A stretch of DNA of 64,000 bases from Phyllostachys edulis. Lineage: Eukaryota > Streptophyta > Magnoliopsida > Poales > Poaceae. Below are positions 11,675-23,978 of this stretch, in pieces. A model generated the notes under the pieces. It did no database searches, was not told the DNA's origin, and saw nothing but the letters and a program-made list of their open reading frames with translations. How positions within the stretch are numbered: the stretch's first letter is position 1; the number at the start of each line of letters is the position of its first letter. The DNA lies in assembly GCA_036346405.1 (NCBI GenBank), contig CM070563.1, positions 20,193,022 to 20,257,021 of the forward strand. Direction: 5' to 3'. The position numbers and the translations under genes are program-made.

Positions 11675-13050
11675 TCAAAACATCCTCGATAGCGAGATGC
11701 TCTCCGCCATGGCAGCCATCCTGTTGTATACCTCATTGTGAAAATCATTGCGCACCAACTCTAAATCAGCAATCTTCTTATGAATCTCATTCTGAAATTC
11801 TATTTGAGCGTGCTTAACTTCTTGCAGATGATCAAGAATTAATTGTCGATTCTCAAGTACTTGAGCAAGAACACCTTCAGCAGCCCACAGGAGGAACCTC
11901 AACATCAACTCGGATCATCCTCAACAACTTGACGAGGAGGGAGACCATCACGTGGTTTATAAGGCTTGTGAGCCGATCCCAAACCACCTCGATACTCCAT
12001 TTTCTTGATAATTAAAGCCATAATGTATGGAGCATAATAGATCCTTTTAACTCTATCATTCTTGGAGGAAGCTATGCCATGAAGGATTACATCCACCACA
12101 TCAAACTTAATCCCCTTCATAATATGATCTATCATATTCCAAACATGCCCCCTGACTGCATCAAAGTTTCCACTTTTGGGGTAGAAGGTATGATTAATTA
12201 TCCCGTTAATCATACTCACTTCGCTTAAGTCCAAGAATAGTGCCCAAATTTTGTGTTTAATGTATGTCATAATGTCAAGGCTATAAACAGTACAAGCAAA
12301 GCAGACTCTCAAATACCTTCTCCCAAGAACTAGATTGGACCTTCAGGACTCTCTCAAGTTCTTCTTTGGTGCTCTCTAGATTTCTGGTGCCTGAGATCCA
12401 TCTAAAAGACTTTAGGTCTGGAGAGATATACAGTGTGGCATAAAACTGCCTAATGAGCTTGTCATCATAATTTTGTTTTATAGCCACAAGGTCATGAAGA
12501 CCTACTCTGTAGAAAAGCTGATAAACTCCACTGTACTTGTCCAAAGTATTGATGTGAGTCCACCTGATCCATTTGTGGTCTGCAAACTTTCTGTGACGAC
12601 CATAGAGCTGTTCATAGACTTGTTCTTGAAAGACCGTGTGAAATTTTGGATTAAGCGAGTCATTCTTCAAAAGGTATTGATTTACATGCCTCTTGATGGC
12701 ATAATCATCAGCTGAAAGGAGATGCAAATTAACAGGAGATCTTGGAGGATCTATCAAATCATCCTCCTCTGCCCTGGCAGGAACTTCTTCCTCTTCTGAC
12801 TCAGACTCCTCATCTGAACCTTCTTCTGAGCTACTATCGACTCCGCCGTTTGAAGCTTACCCTCTTCCTTTGTCATGAATCGCTTTTCGATTTAACCGAT
12901 CGAGCTCGACGAGCACAGAGCAAAGCAGGCGAAGTTCTTCCAATCAGACTTGCCGAGGTGAATCTCCGTGAGAATGAGAGGTCAAGATCCTTGTCTTGAA
13001 GAGCCCAGGTTTTTCCGATGATCCTCGCATCCTAGGCATCTAAACAAAGA
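11675..13050 (-). pseudogene. Extra ORF in env position of SIRE-type Copia
   Basis: Two overlapping open segments carry the bulk of the protein. One is 12281-12757 (starting MIDPPRSPVNLHLL, with acidic sequence upstream and the phrase RQFYATLYISPDLKSFRWI). The other is 11905-12312 (MINGIINHTFYPKSGNFDAV, then APYIMALIIKKMEYRGG). A coiled-coil-like segment follows (11675-11908, QVLENRQLILDHLQEVKHAQ). A likely start, MPRMRG, lies near 13033. The reading is broken by stops and frame changes. SIRE-lineage Copia elements often carry such a third ORF; I recognise no transmembrane or fusion region, so calling it an envelope would go too far. It resembles the region annotated in grasses as a putative plant transposon protein domain. 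A related copy lies at 46297-46983. Confidence 0.65.
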
Positions 13051-13999
13051 CAGGAGAGGTCACAAGATATTCAAAGGATGAATTGGAATTGAATTTAGTG
13101 AAACAGTTTTCCATTTTCTGTTCTCTGTCAGGACAATCGGACATACCGGCGTTCATTGGCGATGCGACGATCAAGATCATGGTCGCATCACGCCAAGATC
13201 CGGATGATCCGATTATCCTGACCAAGTTCTAGGGCTAGCGAATTTTGCGTATTTTGGTGATCTTTCATGGATTGAATCCATGGATATGATGCGCAACCAT
13301 CTATATACACCAAATAATACCTTTTTCCCAACTAGATTTCCAGAAATTGAACACATTTTCACTAAACCCTAAACGGGATGACTTAGGGTTAAAAAGAAGA
13401 TAAAACTCGAAGAGATTGGAGTTTTACCTATAGAAACGAAAGAGGCGAACCCTGGAGGTGAAAGCAACGCGAAGAATCAAAGATCCAGTCAAGATTTCGA
13501 GTGGATTGGAGTTCGGGATGGCGTCGCACGGGCGAGAGAGAGCGAGAGAGAAAGAAAGGGAGGAGCGACGAACCGCTCATGAAGTTTAAGAGGAAAACGA
13601 TAATCGCAGAGGAGTTAATTTTTTTTCTCACAAACCGTCATGGTCGTCATCGACAAAATGCCGCTTGGACGCTCAAGACTTCGGATGTACCGCTACCATA
13701 ACTCCGGCCGCATCGAGCGTAGGCGCCGGTCGTTCCGATTATCCTGGGACTTCCAGGATTTTCTAGGAACTAAGAATAATTTGCAAATGATCCCTAGTTT
13801 TGCACTCAAATAAATATCATTAAGGATCATTGTGCATAGAATAGATTATTATCTATTAAGCAATCATAATTTTTAAGATCATAGCTATCTTTAATAAAGA
13901 TTTTGAAAATATTTTCATAAAAGTACTCAAATAATCATACAAAGAGAGATACAACGCATGAAACACAGGTTCAAGCAATATTTGAATAATCTATGACAT
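13051..13999 (-). other. Non-coding spacer between RNase H and extra ORF
   Basis: This stretch lies inside the Copia element. It holds AT-rich sequence (13740-13999) and a block containing AGGGTTAAAAAG and GGCGTCGCACGGGCGAG. Short overlapping frames have no recognisable domain. It may contain the leader or splice region for the extra ORF, but I see no decisive signal. Confidence 0.4.
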
Positions 14000-16900
14000 T
14001 TAATTCATTCCTCAATTTGCAAAAGCGGCCTTCATCTAATGGCTTGGTGAAAATGTCCGCTAATTGATCTTCGCCTTATGTGACTAATATAAATATCACC
14101 CTTGCTCACATGATCTCTCAAGAAATGGTGGCGTATATCTATATGCTTGGTTCTTGAGTGTTGAACAGGGTTATTAGCAATTTTCACGGCACTATCATTG
14201 TCACACAAAAGAGGTATTTTATCAATTTTAATTCCATAATCCATCAATGTTTGCCTCATCCATAGCAATTGAGCACAACAACTTCCCGCAGAAACATATT
14301 CGGCTTCGGCGGTGGATAATGCTACGGAGTTTTGTTTCTTGGATGACCATGAAACTAAAGATCTTCCTAAGAATTGACAAGTACCTGAGGTGCTTTTTCT
14401 ATCCACTTTGCAACCCGTATAATCGGAATCCGAATATCCAATTAAATCAAATTTAGCACCTTTCGGGAACCAAAGGCCAATGCTAGAGGAATGCTTTAAA
14501 TATCTTAGAATTCTTTTAACGGCCATTAAATGACATTCTTTAGGATTAGCTTGAAAGTGTGCACACATGCACACACTAAACATGATATCGGGCCTAGATG
14601 CGGTAAGATAAAGCAAACTACCAATCATAGATCTATAAAGCGTTAAATCTACCGATTTACCTCCCTCATTTAAGTCAAGATGACCATTTGTTGCCATGGG
14701 AGTCTTGATGGATTTTGCATCCTCCATGCTAAACTTCTTGATCAATTCCTTTGCATACTTGGTTTGGTTCACGAAGGTTCCATCTTTGAGTTGCTTGATT
14801 TGAAATCCAAAGAAGTAACTTAGTTCTCCAATCATGGACATTTCAAATTCCCTAGACATCATATCACCAAACTCTTTGAAAAAATCTAGATTAGTAGACC
14901 CAAATATGATATCATCAACATAGATTTGACATACGAAGAAGTCATCATCTAGAACTTTAGTAAATAAAGTTGAATCAATTTTCCGATTTTGAATCCTTTT
15001 GAGACTAAAAATCTCTACATGCTCATACCATGCTCTAGGAGCTTGTTTAAGGCCATAGAGCGCCTTGGAGAGTTTATAGACATGATTTGGATTTTTAGGA
15101 TCTTCAAAACCGGGAGGTTGTTCAACAAAGACAAGTTCGGATATTTCACCATTTAAGAAAGCACTTTTAACATCCATTTGAAATAATTTGATATCAAAGC
15201 ATGATGCAAAAGCAAGTAGTATCCGAATTGACTCAAGTCTAGCTACGGAGCGAAAGTTTCACCAAAATCCAAACCTTCAACTTGTGAATATCCTTGAGCG
15301 AATTAATCTTGCTTTGTTTCAACAACCAAACCATTCTCATCTTGTTTGTTCCTAAAGACCCATTTGGTACCAATAATGTTGTGTTCCTTGGGTCGATCTA
15401 CCAATGTCCAAACTTTATTCTGGGTGAAATTATTGAGTTCCTCATGCATAGCATTCACCCAATCCGGATCTTCAAGTGCTTCTTCTACATGCTTTGGCTC
15501 AATAGAAGAGACAAAAGAGTAATGTTCACAAAAAGAAGCAACACGAGATCGAGTTTGAACACCCTTACTTACATCACCCAATATTTGGTCCATTGGATGA
15601 TCTTTAGCAATAGAATTGTGAATTCTTGGTGGTAGGTTTGATGGTTGATTATCTTCCATATTTTCCACTTTATCAATTTGTATTTGATTTGTGGAAGAGG
15701 TTGGAGCCTCAACTTGAGTGGAAGATGATGGATCATCTTCGGGCTTGATGTCACCTATTTGCATATGCTCCATTGCTTTCCTCAAAGCTTCATTACCTAC
15801 ATCATCTAAATTCTCTTGCTCTTCTTGAGAGCCATTAGTTTCATCAAATTGCACATCGTGCCTTTCTTCAACTAAACCGGAGTTTTTGTTAAAGACACGA
15901 TAAGCCTTGCTATTTGAAGAGTAACCAAGCAAGAAACCAACATCACAACGACTATCAAATTTTGAAAGACGAACACCCTTCTTTAAAATATAACACTTGC
16001 AACCAAAAACTCGAAAGTAAGAGATGTTCGGTTTTCTTCCTACAATGAGCTCATAGGAAGTCTTTTTCAAAAGACGATGCAAATAAAGACGATTTATGGC
16101 ATGACAAGCGGTGTTAATAGCTTCCGCCCAAAAGCTATCGGAAGTATTATATTCATCAAGCATTGTTCTAGCCATTTCAATTAATGTACGATTTTTCCTT
16201 TCTACAACTCCATTTTGCTCCGGAGTGTAGGTTGTGGAAAGTTCGTGCTTTATACCAAGTTCATCACAAAAGTCTTCAACTTTAGTATTTTTGAACTCGG
16301 TACCATTATCACTACAGATTTTCTTTATTTTGAAATCAAATTCATTTTGAGCCCTTTTTGCAAATCTTTTGAAAATGCCGGAGGTTTCACTTTTATCATC
16401 TAGGAAGAATACCCATGTGAATCTAGAGTAATCATCCACAATGACTAAACAATAGCTATTACCCCCGATACTCTTATAGGTTGTTGGCCCAAACAAATCC
16501 ATATATAAGAGTTCCAATGATCTAGAAGTTGACATGATACTCTTGGAAGGATGAGAGTTAGCGACTTATTTACCGGTTTGACAAGCACTACAAAGTCTAT
16601 TTTTCTCAAACTTCACATCTTTCAAGCCAACAACTAAATCATGTTTGAAAAGCTTTTTGAGTTGAATCATTCCAACATGAGCTAGTCTTCTATGCCAAAG
16701 CCAACCCAAAGAGGTTTTTGCCATTAAACAAGTTTTTAAACACGATTCACTTGAACTAAAATCAACCAAATAAAGATTTCCAAGTCTAAAGCCTTTGAAA
16801 GCTAAAGAGCTATCATTTATGTTAGAAATGGTAACACCTTCACTAGAGAATGAGCAAATTAGTCCAAGATCACATATTTGAGCAACGGATAGCAAGTTAA

Positions 16901-19060
16901 AGTTTAATGATTCTACTAGAGAAACATTAGAAATGGAAAGGTCATTTGAGATAGCAATTTTACCCAATCCTAATACCTTTCCTTTGCTATTATCGCCAAA
17001 AGTGATCTTGTCTACTCCTTTTCCATTCTCGAATGTGGTGAACATTTTTCTATTACCGGTCATGTGTTGAGTGCATCCACTATCAAGCACCCAATGTTTT
17101 CCACCGGTCTTATAGTTCACCTACAAAACAAGAGTCAAGTTCTTTTAGGTACCCAAATTTGTTTGGGTCCTTGGAGGTTAGTAACCAAGGATTTAGGCAC
17201 CCAAATAGCATTCTTTTTAGCGCCCATAATTGAAGTGCCAACAAAATGAGCAATTACTTTACCATTCTTAGATTTTATAAGCATATAGCATGAATCATAT
17301 ATACCAAGAGATGGAACCTTACCCTTAGGACAATTTTGTTGCATATGTCCTATTTCCCGGCACTTATAGCAATACCTACCATTTTGCCTCATAAAACTTG
17401 TAGGCTTATTTAACGGCTTCTTACCTTTCTTAGGCACATACCCAAGACCTTCCTTGTTGAATGAACACCTTTGCTCGCTCAAGAGCTTGTCAAGAGTGGC
17501 CTTACCCTTGAAACATCTTTCCAAGCTCTTGCTTAGCTTGGTCACTTGTTCTTTTAGTTCATGATTTTCAACAATGAGCAAAGGATCACAAGCATTTGCT
17601 AAATTAACATTTGAATCAACACTAGAGCAACATAGCATAGCAAGTAGGTCATCACATGAAGTGGATGCACTAGTCTTAGCAATTTCTATACTAGGCATTT
17701 TATCAATAATATCGCATGTAATTCCTACACTAGAACAAGACTTATGTGAATTTTCTTAGATAAGCAAGTTGTGAGTTTCCTTAAGCTCCATATAAGAATC
17801 TTTTAGAGTGAAGTATTCTTTATTTAAGACCTTATATTTTGATTTTTCTTTTCCAAGATATTCATTTAAATCATCAAGCATATCCATTAATTCATCATAA
17901 GTTGGTTCGTCACCAATAATGGATTTTACCTTATCTCCTTTTGCCATGAGGCAAGTGGGAGTAGAGAATAGCGAAGGAGCTTCTTTGATAGCAATGCCAA
18001 CTAGTCCCTTGTCTTGTGGGACTCATCCTCATCGGAGTCGAGTCTGAGTCGCTGACTCATCATTAGAATCCCACTCTCCGATGTGAGCTTCATTTTGCCA
18101 TCCTTATGAAGATTCTTGAAAAGCTTCTTCTTGCCATTATATTCCTTCTTCTTGAATGACTTGTCCTTGTCATTCTTTTTCTCGACAACGAGAAGCAATG
18201 TGCCCTTCTCTTCACAATTATAGCATCGATGTTGCTATAACGCTTCTTGTCATTTGAGGATTGCCCTTCTTTAACTTGTCGGGTTATAGCTTCTATTGGG
18301 GCGCTTCTTCATGAACCTCTTCATTCTTCTCACAAGGAGTGCATACTCCTCATCGGATTCATCTTCTTCATCCTCATCATCACTTGATTCCGCTTTGGCT
18401 TTGAAAGCGTAATCTTCTTCTTTGAGGAAGATGTCTCCAATAGCTCTTCTTTGTCCTTCTTGAACAACTCATTTGTGATGAGGTTGCCCAAAAGCCCCGC
18501 TGGTGTCATCCTTAGCAACTCGGGTGAGTTGAGAAATAACGCCACCAACGCCTCATACTTATCCTAAGAGCCCTAAGCATCTTAAGTAACAATATCAACA
18601 TCAAGAAGGTTAGTCCCAAGGCCTTTGAGCTCATTCACAATGTTGTTGAGTCTTGAATACATCTCATTGATGTTTTCATTTGGCAACATTATGAATGTCT
18701 CATATTTAATCCGGTTTATGCAATTTGGCTTTTTGACCGTGGATGTTCCTCATGGATTTCGAGAGGGTGGTCCAAATATCGTGAGCGGTTTCCAGATTGC
18801 TCACTCTATTGAACTCATCCGCGTTCAAAGCGCCAAAAAGAGCATTCATAGCTTGGGCATCTAAATGAGCATTTCGCTCCTCTTGCTCCGTGGGGAGTAG
18901 TGGATTAAGAGGCATAACGTAACCCTCATTTACGATTTTCCAAATCTTCTGACTCATGGCCTTTAAATAAATTGACATTTTAATTTTCCAATAAGCATAA
19001 TTTGAGCTATCAAAGAAAGGAGCCTTTCCTATAGCAATTCCTCACCACCATCCTTTTCTC
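14000..19060 (-). pseudogene. Copia gag-pol polyprotein, frameshifted
   Basis: Reading leftward: gag (YAYWKIKMSIYLKAMSQ at about 19000, to 17960), a coiled-coil region, a CCHC knuckle (CYKCREIGHMQQNC near 17350), protease (WVLDSGCTQHMTGN near 17080), the gag-pre-integrase histidine motif (LWHRRLAHVGMIQLKKL near 16680), integrase with its D,D,E residues (MDLFGP, CSDNGTEF, PEQNGVVERKN; 16500-16190), reverse transcriptase with YVDDIIFGS near 14920, and RNase H (SDSDYTG, STAEAEYVS, DNDSAV; 14430-14190). The polyprotein would copy and integrate the element. Breaks: a stop after the integrase-RT hinge (about 15303), a lost base near 15254, and a frame change at about 14080 just before ADIFTKPLDEG. 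Gag is also broken at several points between 18000 and 18700. Otherwise the domain set is complete. Confidence 0.9.
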
Positions 19061-19094
19061 TTAGACGGTTAAGCCTAAATTAATGAGAGACCAA

Positions 19095-19105
19095 GCTCGA
19101 TACCA
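19095..19105 (-). other. Primer binding site of SIRE-type Copia
   Basis: The plus strand GCTCGATACCA reads TGGTATCGAGC on the minus strand, one or two mismatches from the initiator-Met tRNA complement. It is two bases from the 5' LTR at 19108. Confidence 0.85.
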
Positions 19106-19107
19106 CT

Positions 19108-20557
19108 TGTAGGATCAAGGATAACCGACTAGAGGGGGGTGAATAGGAGGTTTTAAACTTTTAACAATTTAGCAATACTATCAAATAAATGACTTAGTCT
19201 AAACAAGTTATACTTCTAGCAAAGCAATTTAATCACAATAAATAAGCTAGAAATATAAATACGGAAGTGTAAAGACTAGAAGTAACCACAAAGACGCGAT
19301 GATGTTTTTCCTGTGGTATCAAGACTTGCGGTCTTCACTAGTCCACGCTGAGGAAGCTTGACACCTCAAGCCGCTCCACGGATTAAGCCTTTCCTCGATC
19401 ACTAAGGTTGTTCTTTCTCCACTCCGGAGATGGTGAACACCGAACCACTCACAAGCTTGCACCGCCTCTTCACAATCTTCTTGAAGAGATCACCGTGTTC
19501 TCCGCCAAGCCGCCTAGAAGTGCGCAACACTCCAAGAGTAATAAATCACCAATCTTAAGCTGACGTTACTCAAGTGCAACAAGGATCAACTAAAATGAAT
19601 GCACTTGAACTCCCTCTCAATGAATGCAAGAGAATTGGGGAGAGGAATGAATGCTCAATGCTCCCAAGGGTCTATGAATGATTAATGAGCTATCTCTGCT
19701 TCCCTTGGGCAGTTGGGGAGGTATATATATAGCCTCCACCAACCAATCCAACCGTTGGGAGAAGTTTCCCAACTCCCCAAATAAAATCCGGACAACCGGC
19801 GCCAAGGAGCGGTACAACCGATTTTCGAAATAGCAACAAGAACGGCTATTATCAACGGCATTTAATGCCTCGACATAGCCGTTAAAGACAATCGGTACAA
19901 CCGCCGCAAAACTCCTAACGTCCGATATCGTGGTTTCACCAGATGAAAAAGCATGTGTTCGAATTTTACAACCGCCGATAACTTTGAACGATCAAGGCGC
20001 GGTTCATCCGATTCGAGAATCGAACGACCGATTTTCCGAGAGGTTTCGAGGAAAAAGCACTCGCTCGAATTATGCAACCGCCATGTTAATTTTAATGGCC
20101 GAGTGCGGTAGTACGAAGCACAGCGATGGTTCAACCGCTGCAAGGTTCAACCTCGTGAAACTGCGGTTCATCTCGATTTCAGAGAAAAGCGATGTTTTTC
20201 CAAATCAATTTTAAGTTCAATTTTAGATGCATGCAAGATCCAAGATTGATCCATATTGCACAAGAGCAAGCTATCAAGCTACTAGTCGTGATCCCTCTTG
20301 ATAGTACGGCATAGAACCTATAATCCGGTCTACCAACCAATTCGCCTAAGGCCGGTAAAATACAAAAGAATCCTAGACTATTTGTACCTTGTCTTTAAGC
20401 CTTGTAGATATTCATAACAACCTTTAGCGTGCATCTTTTCTTCAACATGTTCATCAATGCGATTAAACCTTGTACATACTTCATAAACACGTTAATCCCA
20501 TATTCACATATTATCATTAATTACCAAAACCATTTTTAGGGGCCTAGATGCTTTTCA
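19108..20557 (-). repeat. 5' LTR of the SIRE-type Copia
   Basis: At 1450 bp it is 25 bp shorter than its partner at 9455-10929. The outer thirds are nearly identical to the partner, but the repeat-rich middle (19790-20200) has many one- or two-base losses. Many of them convert CTG or CAG to CG (for example GATTCTGAGAATC to GATTCGAGAATC). The two LTRs were identical at insertion, so this asymmetry is notable. Confidence 0.9.
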
Positions 20558-20562
20558 CAGTG

Positions 20563-21604
20563 GCTAGGGTTACTATTTTTGGCTAATGAATAGTGTATAT
20601 TTAGAATAGTAAATCTATTTTTTTTTCTAATGAACAAGAAACTAACTTATCGCGGTGAACAAGAAAAGGCCGCTTTTAAATAGTAATTGGCTGCCCTTTT
20701 CATCGCTTGGCCCACTACTTAATTTGGTCGGCCCAACGGCCAAAAACCACATGGCTTATATGGCACACAAAAGGTCGAAGGCCTCATACATGCGAAGCAA
20801 GGAGAAAGAAGAAGAAGGCAATGACGTCATACCGAGGAAGAGAAGATTATGAAGCGCCAGCAATGCGATGGCGGCGGCGGCGGAGGGAGGCTACATGGGA
20901 GCTTGAGGTAAGTCCCTTACCTCTAGGGTTTTATGGTCGGGGTTTTTTTGGGGGTTTGGTGGCGGCGGCTTGGTGGGGATGGGGCGGCGGGAGCTCTGCC
21001 GCCTTGGGGAAGGAGGAGGGTTGGGGAAAGGCGGTGGTGGTGGGGATGAAGAGGAAGGGCAGGGTGGCCTTTTTCTAGGCGAGGAGGCGGTGGGAGCAGG
21101 CGGCGATAAGGGCAACCGCGCGGCGGCGGCGAGGTGGCGGGTGAGGCGGGGGTATGGGTGACCGTGAGGGCGAGCCAGGCGACGTAGCGGCAGTCTTGGC
21201 TAGGCGGCGCCGAGTGGGAGGCGGCGGCATATAGCGGTGGGGGGTGGCGGCGCGGTGAGAGCGGCGCTTCACCGAGCAAGCCGAGGTGGCGCCAAGAATC
21301 GTTCGGGCGCGGGCATTGAAGGCGCAGGATGGGCGGCGGGCGAAGCGGCGGCGACTATCGCGCTTTGGCGCGAGAGCGGCCAGAGGCGGTGGCAACCGAG
21401 CTCCCCCATGGCGACACGCCCAAGCTGTTACCGGGTGGAGGCGCTCTAGGTCAGGGCGCGACCGAGGGAAAGCGGAAGGAGAAGGAAAACGGGTTTAGGG
21501 TTTTGGTTTTGAATTTGACGAATTTTGCCGAATTTGGATTTTGAACAAGAAATTCAAATCAAACTCAAATCGATTTTTAAATTTTGAATTTTGCAGATGT
21601 TTCA
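20563..21604 (-). repeat. Right (5') LTR of long-LTR element, second segment
   Basis: This resumes the interrupted LTR after the CAGTG duplication and ends GATGTTTCA at 21604. The segment 20860-21480 is strongly GC-rich and purine/GCG-repetitive, giving several long but overlapping open frames on both strands that I do not treat as genes. The last 100 bp are AT-rich with repeated AATTTTGAATTT words. In element orientation this is the start of the LTR. Confidence 0.75.
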
Positions 21605-21609
21605 TGGCA

Positions 21610-22484
21610 TGAGCAAGCCACCTGCTCCGTTGATTGCTGAAAGCTCGGCTGAGGGAGCAGCGCAAATTCTGAATCCCGACTATCAAGCATGGGTTCAATC
21701 CGAGCAACTTGTCCTGAGTACGTTACTCTCGTCTCTCTCTCTCCTGAGATTTTGTCTCAAGTACTTCTTTTATCATCTGCTGCTGAGGTGTGGAACGCCC
21801 TGGAGAGAATGTTTTCCTCTCAGTCCAGGGCAAGAATCATGCAAAATGCATGCTCTTGGCCAATACCAAGAAAAAGGAGTTAATTGTCACTGAGTATTTT
21901 AGCAAGATGAGGGCTATAGCGGACAACATGGCATCTGTTGGGAAACCGCTAGAAGGAGTAGTTCATCTCCTATGTACTCATCGGCCTCGACTCCAACTAC
22001 AACCCCCTCGTCACGTCAGTCACCACACATGTTGATCCGGCCAACACCAATGACTTGTATGCGCATCTCTCGGGCTTTGAGATGCACCCAGAGCATCAGA
22101 ACACAGACTCTCACTTCTTCGGGTCTTCTGCAAACATTGCATCTCATGGAAACTTTCATGGGCATCGTGGTCGTGGCCAGGGAGGACACGATTTGCGTGG
22201 TGGACGCCAAGGTGATGGAGGCAGGAAGCAGCAATACAATGTCAATGGAAACCAGTACAACTCTAGTCGAACAATCCCAGCGGTAACCAACCCAAATTCG
22301 GCAACAATCGACCTACGTGTCAGGTTTGTAGCAATGTTGGTCATGTGGCTTTAAAATGCTATCAGCGTTTTAATCATGCTTATCTTCGGTGGCACACGTC
22401 AACTCCTACAATGTGGATACAAACGGGTACACAGATACCGATGAGACTGATCACATCACAAGTGATCTTGACAGGCTGACTATG
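21610..22484 (+). pseudogene. Copia gag, second part, to start of protease
   Basis: The reading continues from 5297: MSKPPAPLIAESSAEG, LVLSTLLSSLSPEIL, LIVTEYFSKMRAIADNM, a GR-rich stretch (GHRGRGQGGHDLRGGRQGDG), and a CCHC knuckle (CQVCSNVGHVALKC near 22322-22360). It ends with a protease beginning TDTDETDHITSDLDRLTMRE, where the usual DTGATDH active-site loop has been altered so the glycine is lost. Frame changes occur near 21715, 21845 and 21980. The sequence then stops at 22484 and joins hAT-tail DNA, so integrase, reverse transcriptase and 3' LTR are missing. The family is Retrofit/Hopscotch-like by gag and protease wording. Confidence 0.8.
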
Positions 22485-22495
22485 CGGGAAAAATA

Positions 22496-23840
22496 TTCTG
22501 GCCATTATTGCGGATTGTATTATCAAAGTCGTGCAATTATTTGCATGGGTTTAATTAATCCTTACTAGTCGTAATTAAACCACAGATTAATTAAACCCGT
22601 GTAATTAATTAATTAACTAGCAGTACGAGGGAAGTCCCCACCATGGCGCGGACGAGGAATAATTAATCTGTGGCAGAGATGATGATTAATTAATTAAACC
22701 CGTGTAATTAATTACACAGTGGTGTTAATTTCACAACTAAATAATTACACAGTGGGGGTTAATTAATTACGACTAAATAATTACATGGTGGGGTTAATTA
22801 ATTAACCCGTGTAATTAATTAGTTGTAATTATTTAGTCATAATTAATTAGTTATAATTAATTGTCCGTAATTATTTAGTTGTAGTTAATTAGTCGTAATT
22901 AATTAGTCGAAATTAATTTAGTCGTAATGAATTAGTCCTAATCAATTTAGTCGTGGTTAATCATCCATAATTAATTTAGTCATAACTAATTATTCATAAT
23001 TAATTAGTTGCAGTTAGTTAGTCGTAATTAGTTACTCCTAATTATTTAGTCATAGTCAATTTAATCGTAATTAATTAGCAGTATGAGAGAAGTCTCTTGC
23101 ATGGCGCGTGGACGAGGGAAGTCCCCTCTCTCGGAGAGGGACGGGGGCACGTGTCGGAAGTCCCCTCTCTAGGAGATGGGACGAGGGTGTCTACGCATCT
23201 GTGACACGGATGAGGACACGTGTCGCCTGTCGGTGAGTCCGCGGTGCCATTTTTTGGTCTTGATCTCCGGAGGGAGTTAGATTTGCTATTTCGTGTGTGC
23301 AAAGAATGCCATTTAAGCCAAAAACTCGGGTATTGTTGTTCATTTTCTTTTATAATGACATATCTCTAATTTTGTAGACTTAACAGTGGTATATGTCGAA
23401 AAAAAAACTTTACAGTAATATATATGAAAACTTGAAACTTTACGCTGGCATATATCGAAATAACCCATCTATATTTATCGTGACGTACTCTCTCAGCTCT
23501 GTAGGCCTAGGATATCTTTTCCTTAGCTTAAACTCGAGACAACAATTCTGATTTCTGGGAGAAAGGGAGCGAGTACATCCATTTAAAATGGACAGGGACC
23601 GAACGGTGGTTCATTCTCGAAGCACAATTTTATGCGTGCGTGCAAGGCTCGCTCGTGAGATGCACGCGAAAACCCGAACCAAATCAAGGAACGGCGGATG
23701 GTACCTACCGAGAACCGCATGTGGGCTTTATAAAGATCTCGCAAGATCGCAGAAATGACATTGCAATTTCTTGTATTCGTAATGCTTTGTTGGTTGGCTT
23801 GGGATGCACAGGCTTAGCTTGTCTCACAAATATAGCTAAA
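22496..23840. repeat. AT-rich tail plus unique segment, copy A
   Basis: The segment starts with ATTGCGGATTGTATTATC (hAT core remnant), runs through a long TTAATTAGTCGTAATTAATT-type array (about 22680-23080), then GGGAAGTCCCCTCTC blocks with ACACGTGTCG, and ends in a 0.4 kb unique part (23460-23840). That part contains CTCTCAGCTCTGTAGG, a TATAAAGATC and the phrase GCACAGGCTTAGC. The whole order recurs at 24721-25876. No coding region is supported. Confidence 0.75.
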
Positions 23841-23978
23841 TATAGAGGTACAATACTATTTTTGTTGCATATTTTTTTTATCTTATTTGTAATGCTAAGA
23901 TGAAAAAATATTAGTGTAAGTTTTGATTCTGCAGTTTTCATTATGAAAAATTACGATAACTTTGCTCTTGGTGATTAC

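Larger units (their letters stand above)
9455..20557 (-). mobile_element. Full-length SIRE/Maximus-type Copia element
   Basis: Both LTRs, primer binding site, polypurine tract and a 5 bp duplication (CAGTG at 9450-9454 and 20558-20562) are visible, so this is one complete insertion of 11.1 kb. On the minus strand the order is LTR, gag with CCHC knuckle, protease, integrase, reverse transcriptase, RNase H, a non-coding spacer, an extra ORF in env position, polypurine tract, LTR. That order, the AAAAAGGGGGAGAT tract and the extra ORF fit the SIRE/Maximus lineage. Several frameshifts interrupt the polyprotein. Confidence 0.9.
5298..21604 (-). mobile_element. Long-LTR retrotransposon nested in Copia gag
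   Basis: The element begins TGTAACGC at 5298 and ends GATGTTTCA at 21604. It is flanked by the 5 bp duplication TGGCA, and the interrupted gag reading frame continues across it. A primer binding site on the minus strand (7533-7543) sits next to a second TGTAACGC start at 7547, which marks the right LTR as the 5' LTR. The LTR is about 2.95 kb once a nested 11.1 kb Copia element is removed. The left LTR survives only as 230 bp, and almost no internal coding region remains, so it is non-autonomous now. LTR size and PBS type alone do not settle Copia versus Gypsy. Confidence 0.8.

Noticed and set aside
20700..21500. Several 70-120 codon frames on both strands in GC-rich DNA
   Set aside because: They overlap one another, are low in complexity, and lie inside the interrupted LTR of the long-LTR element. 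No domain is visible.
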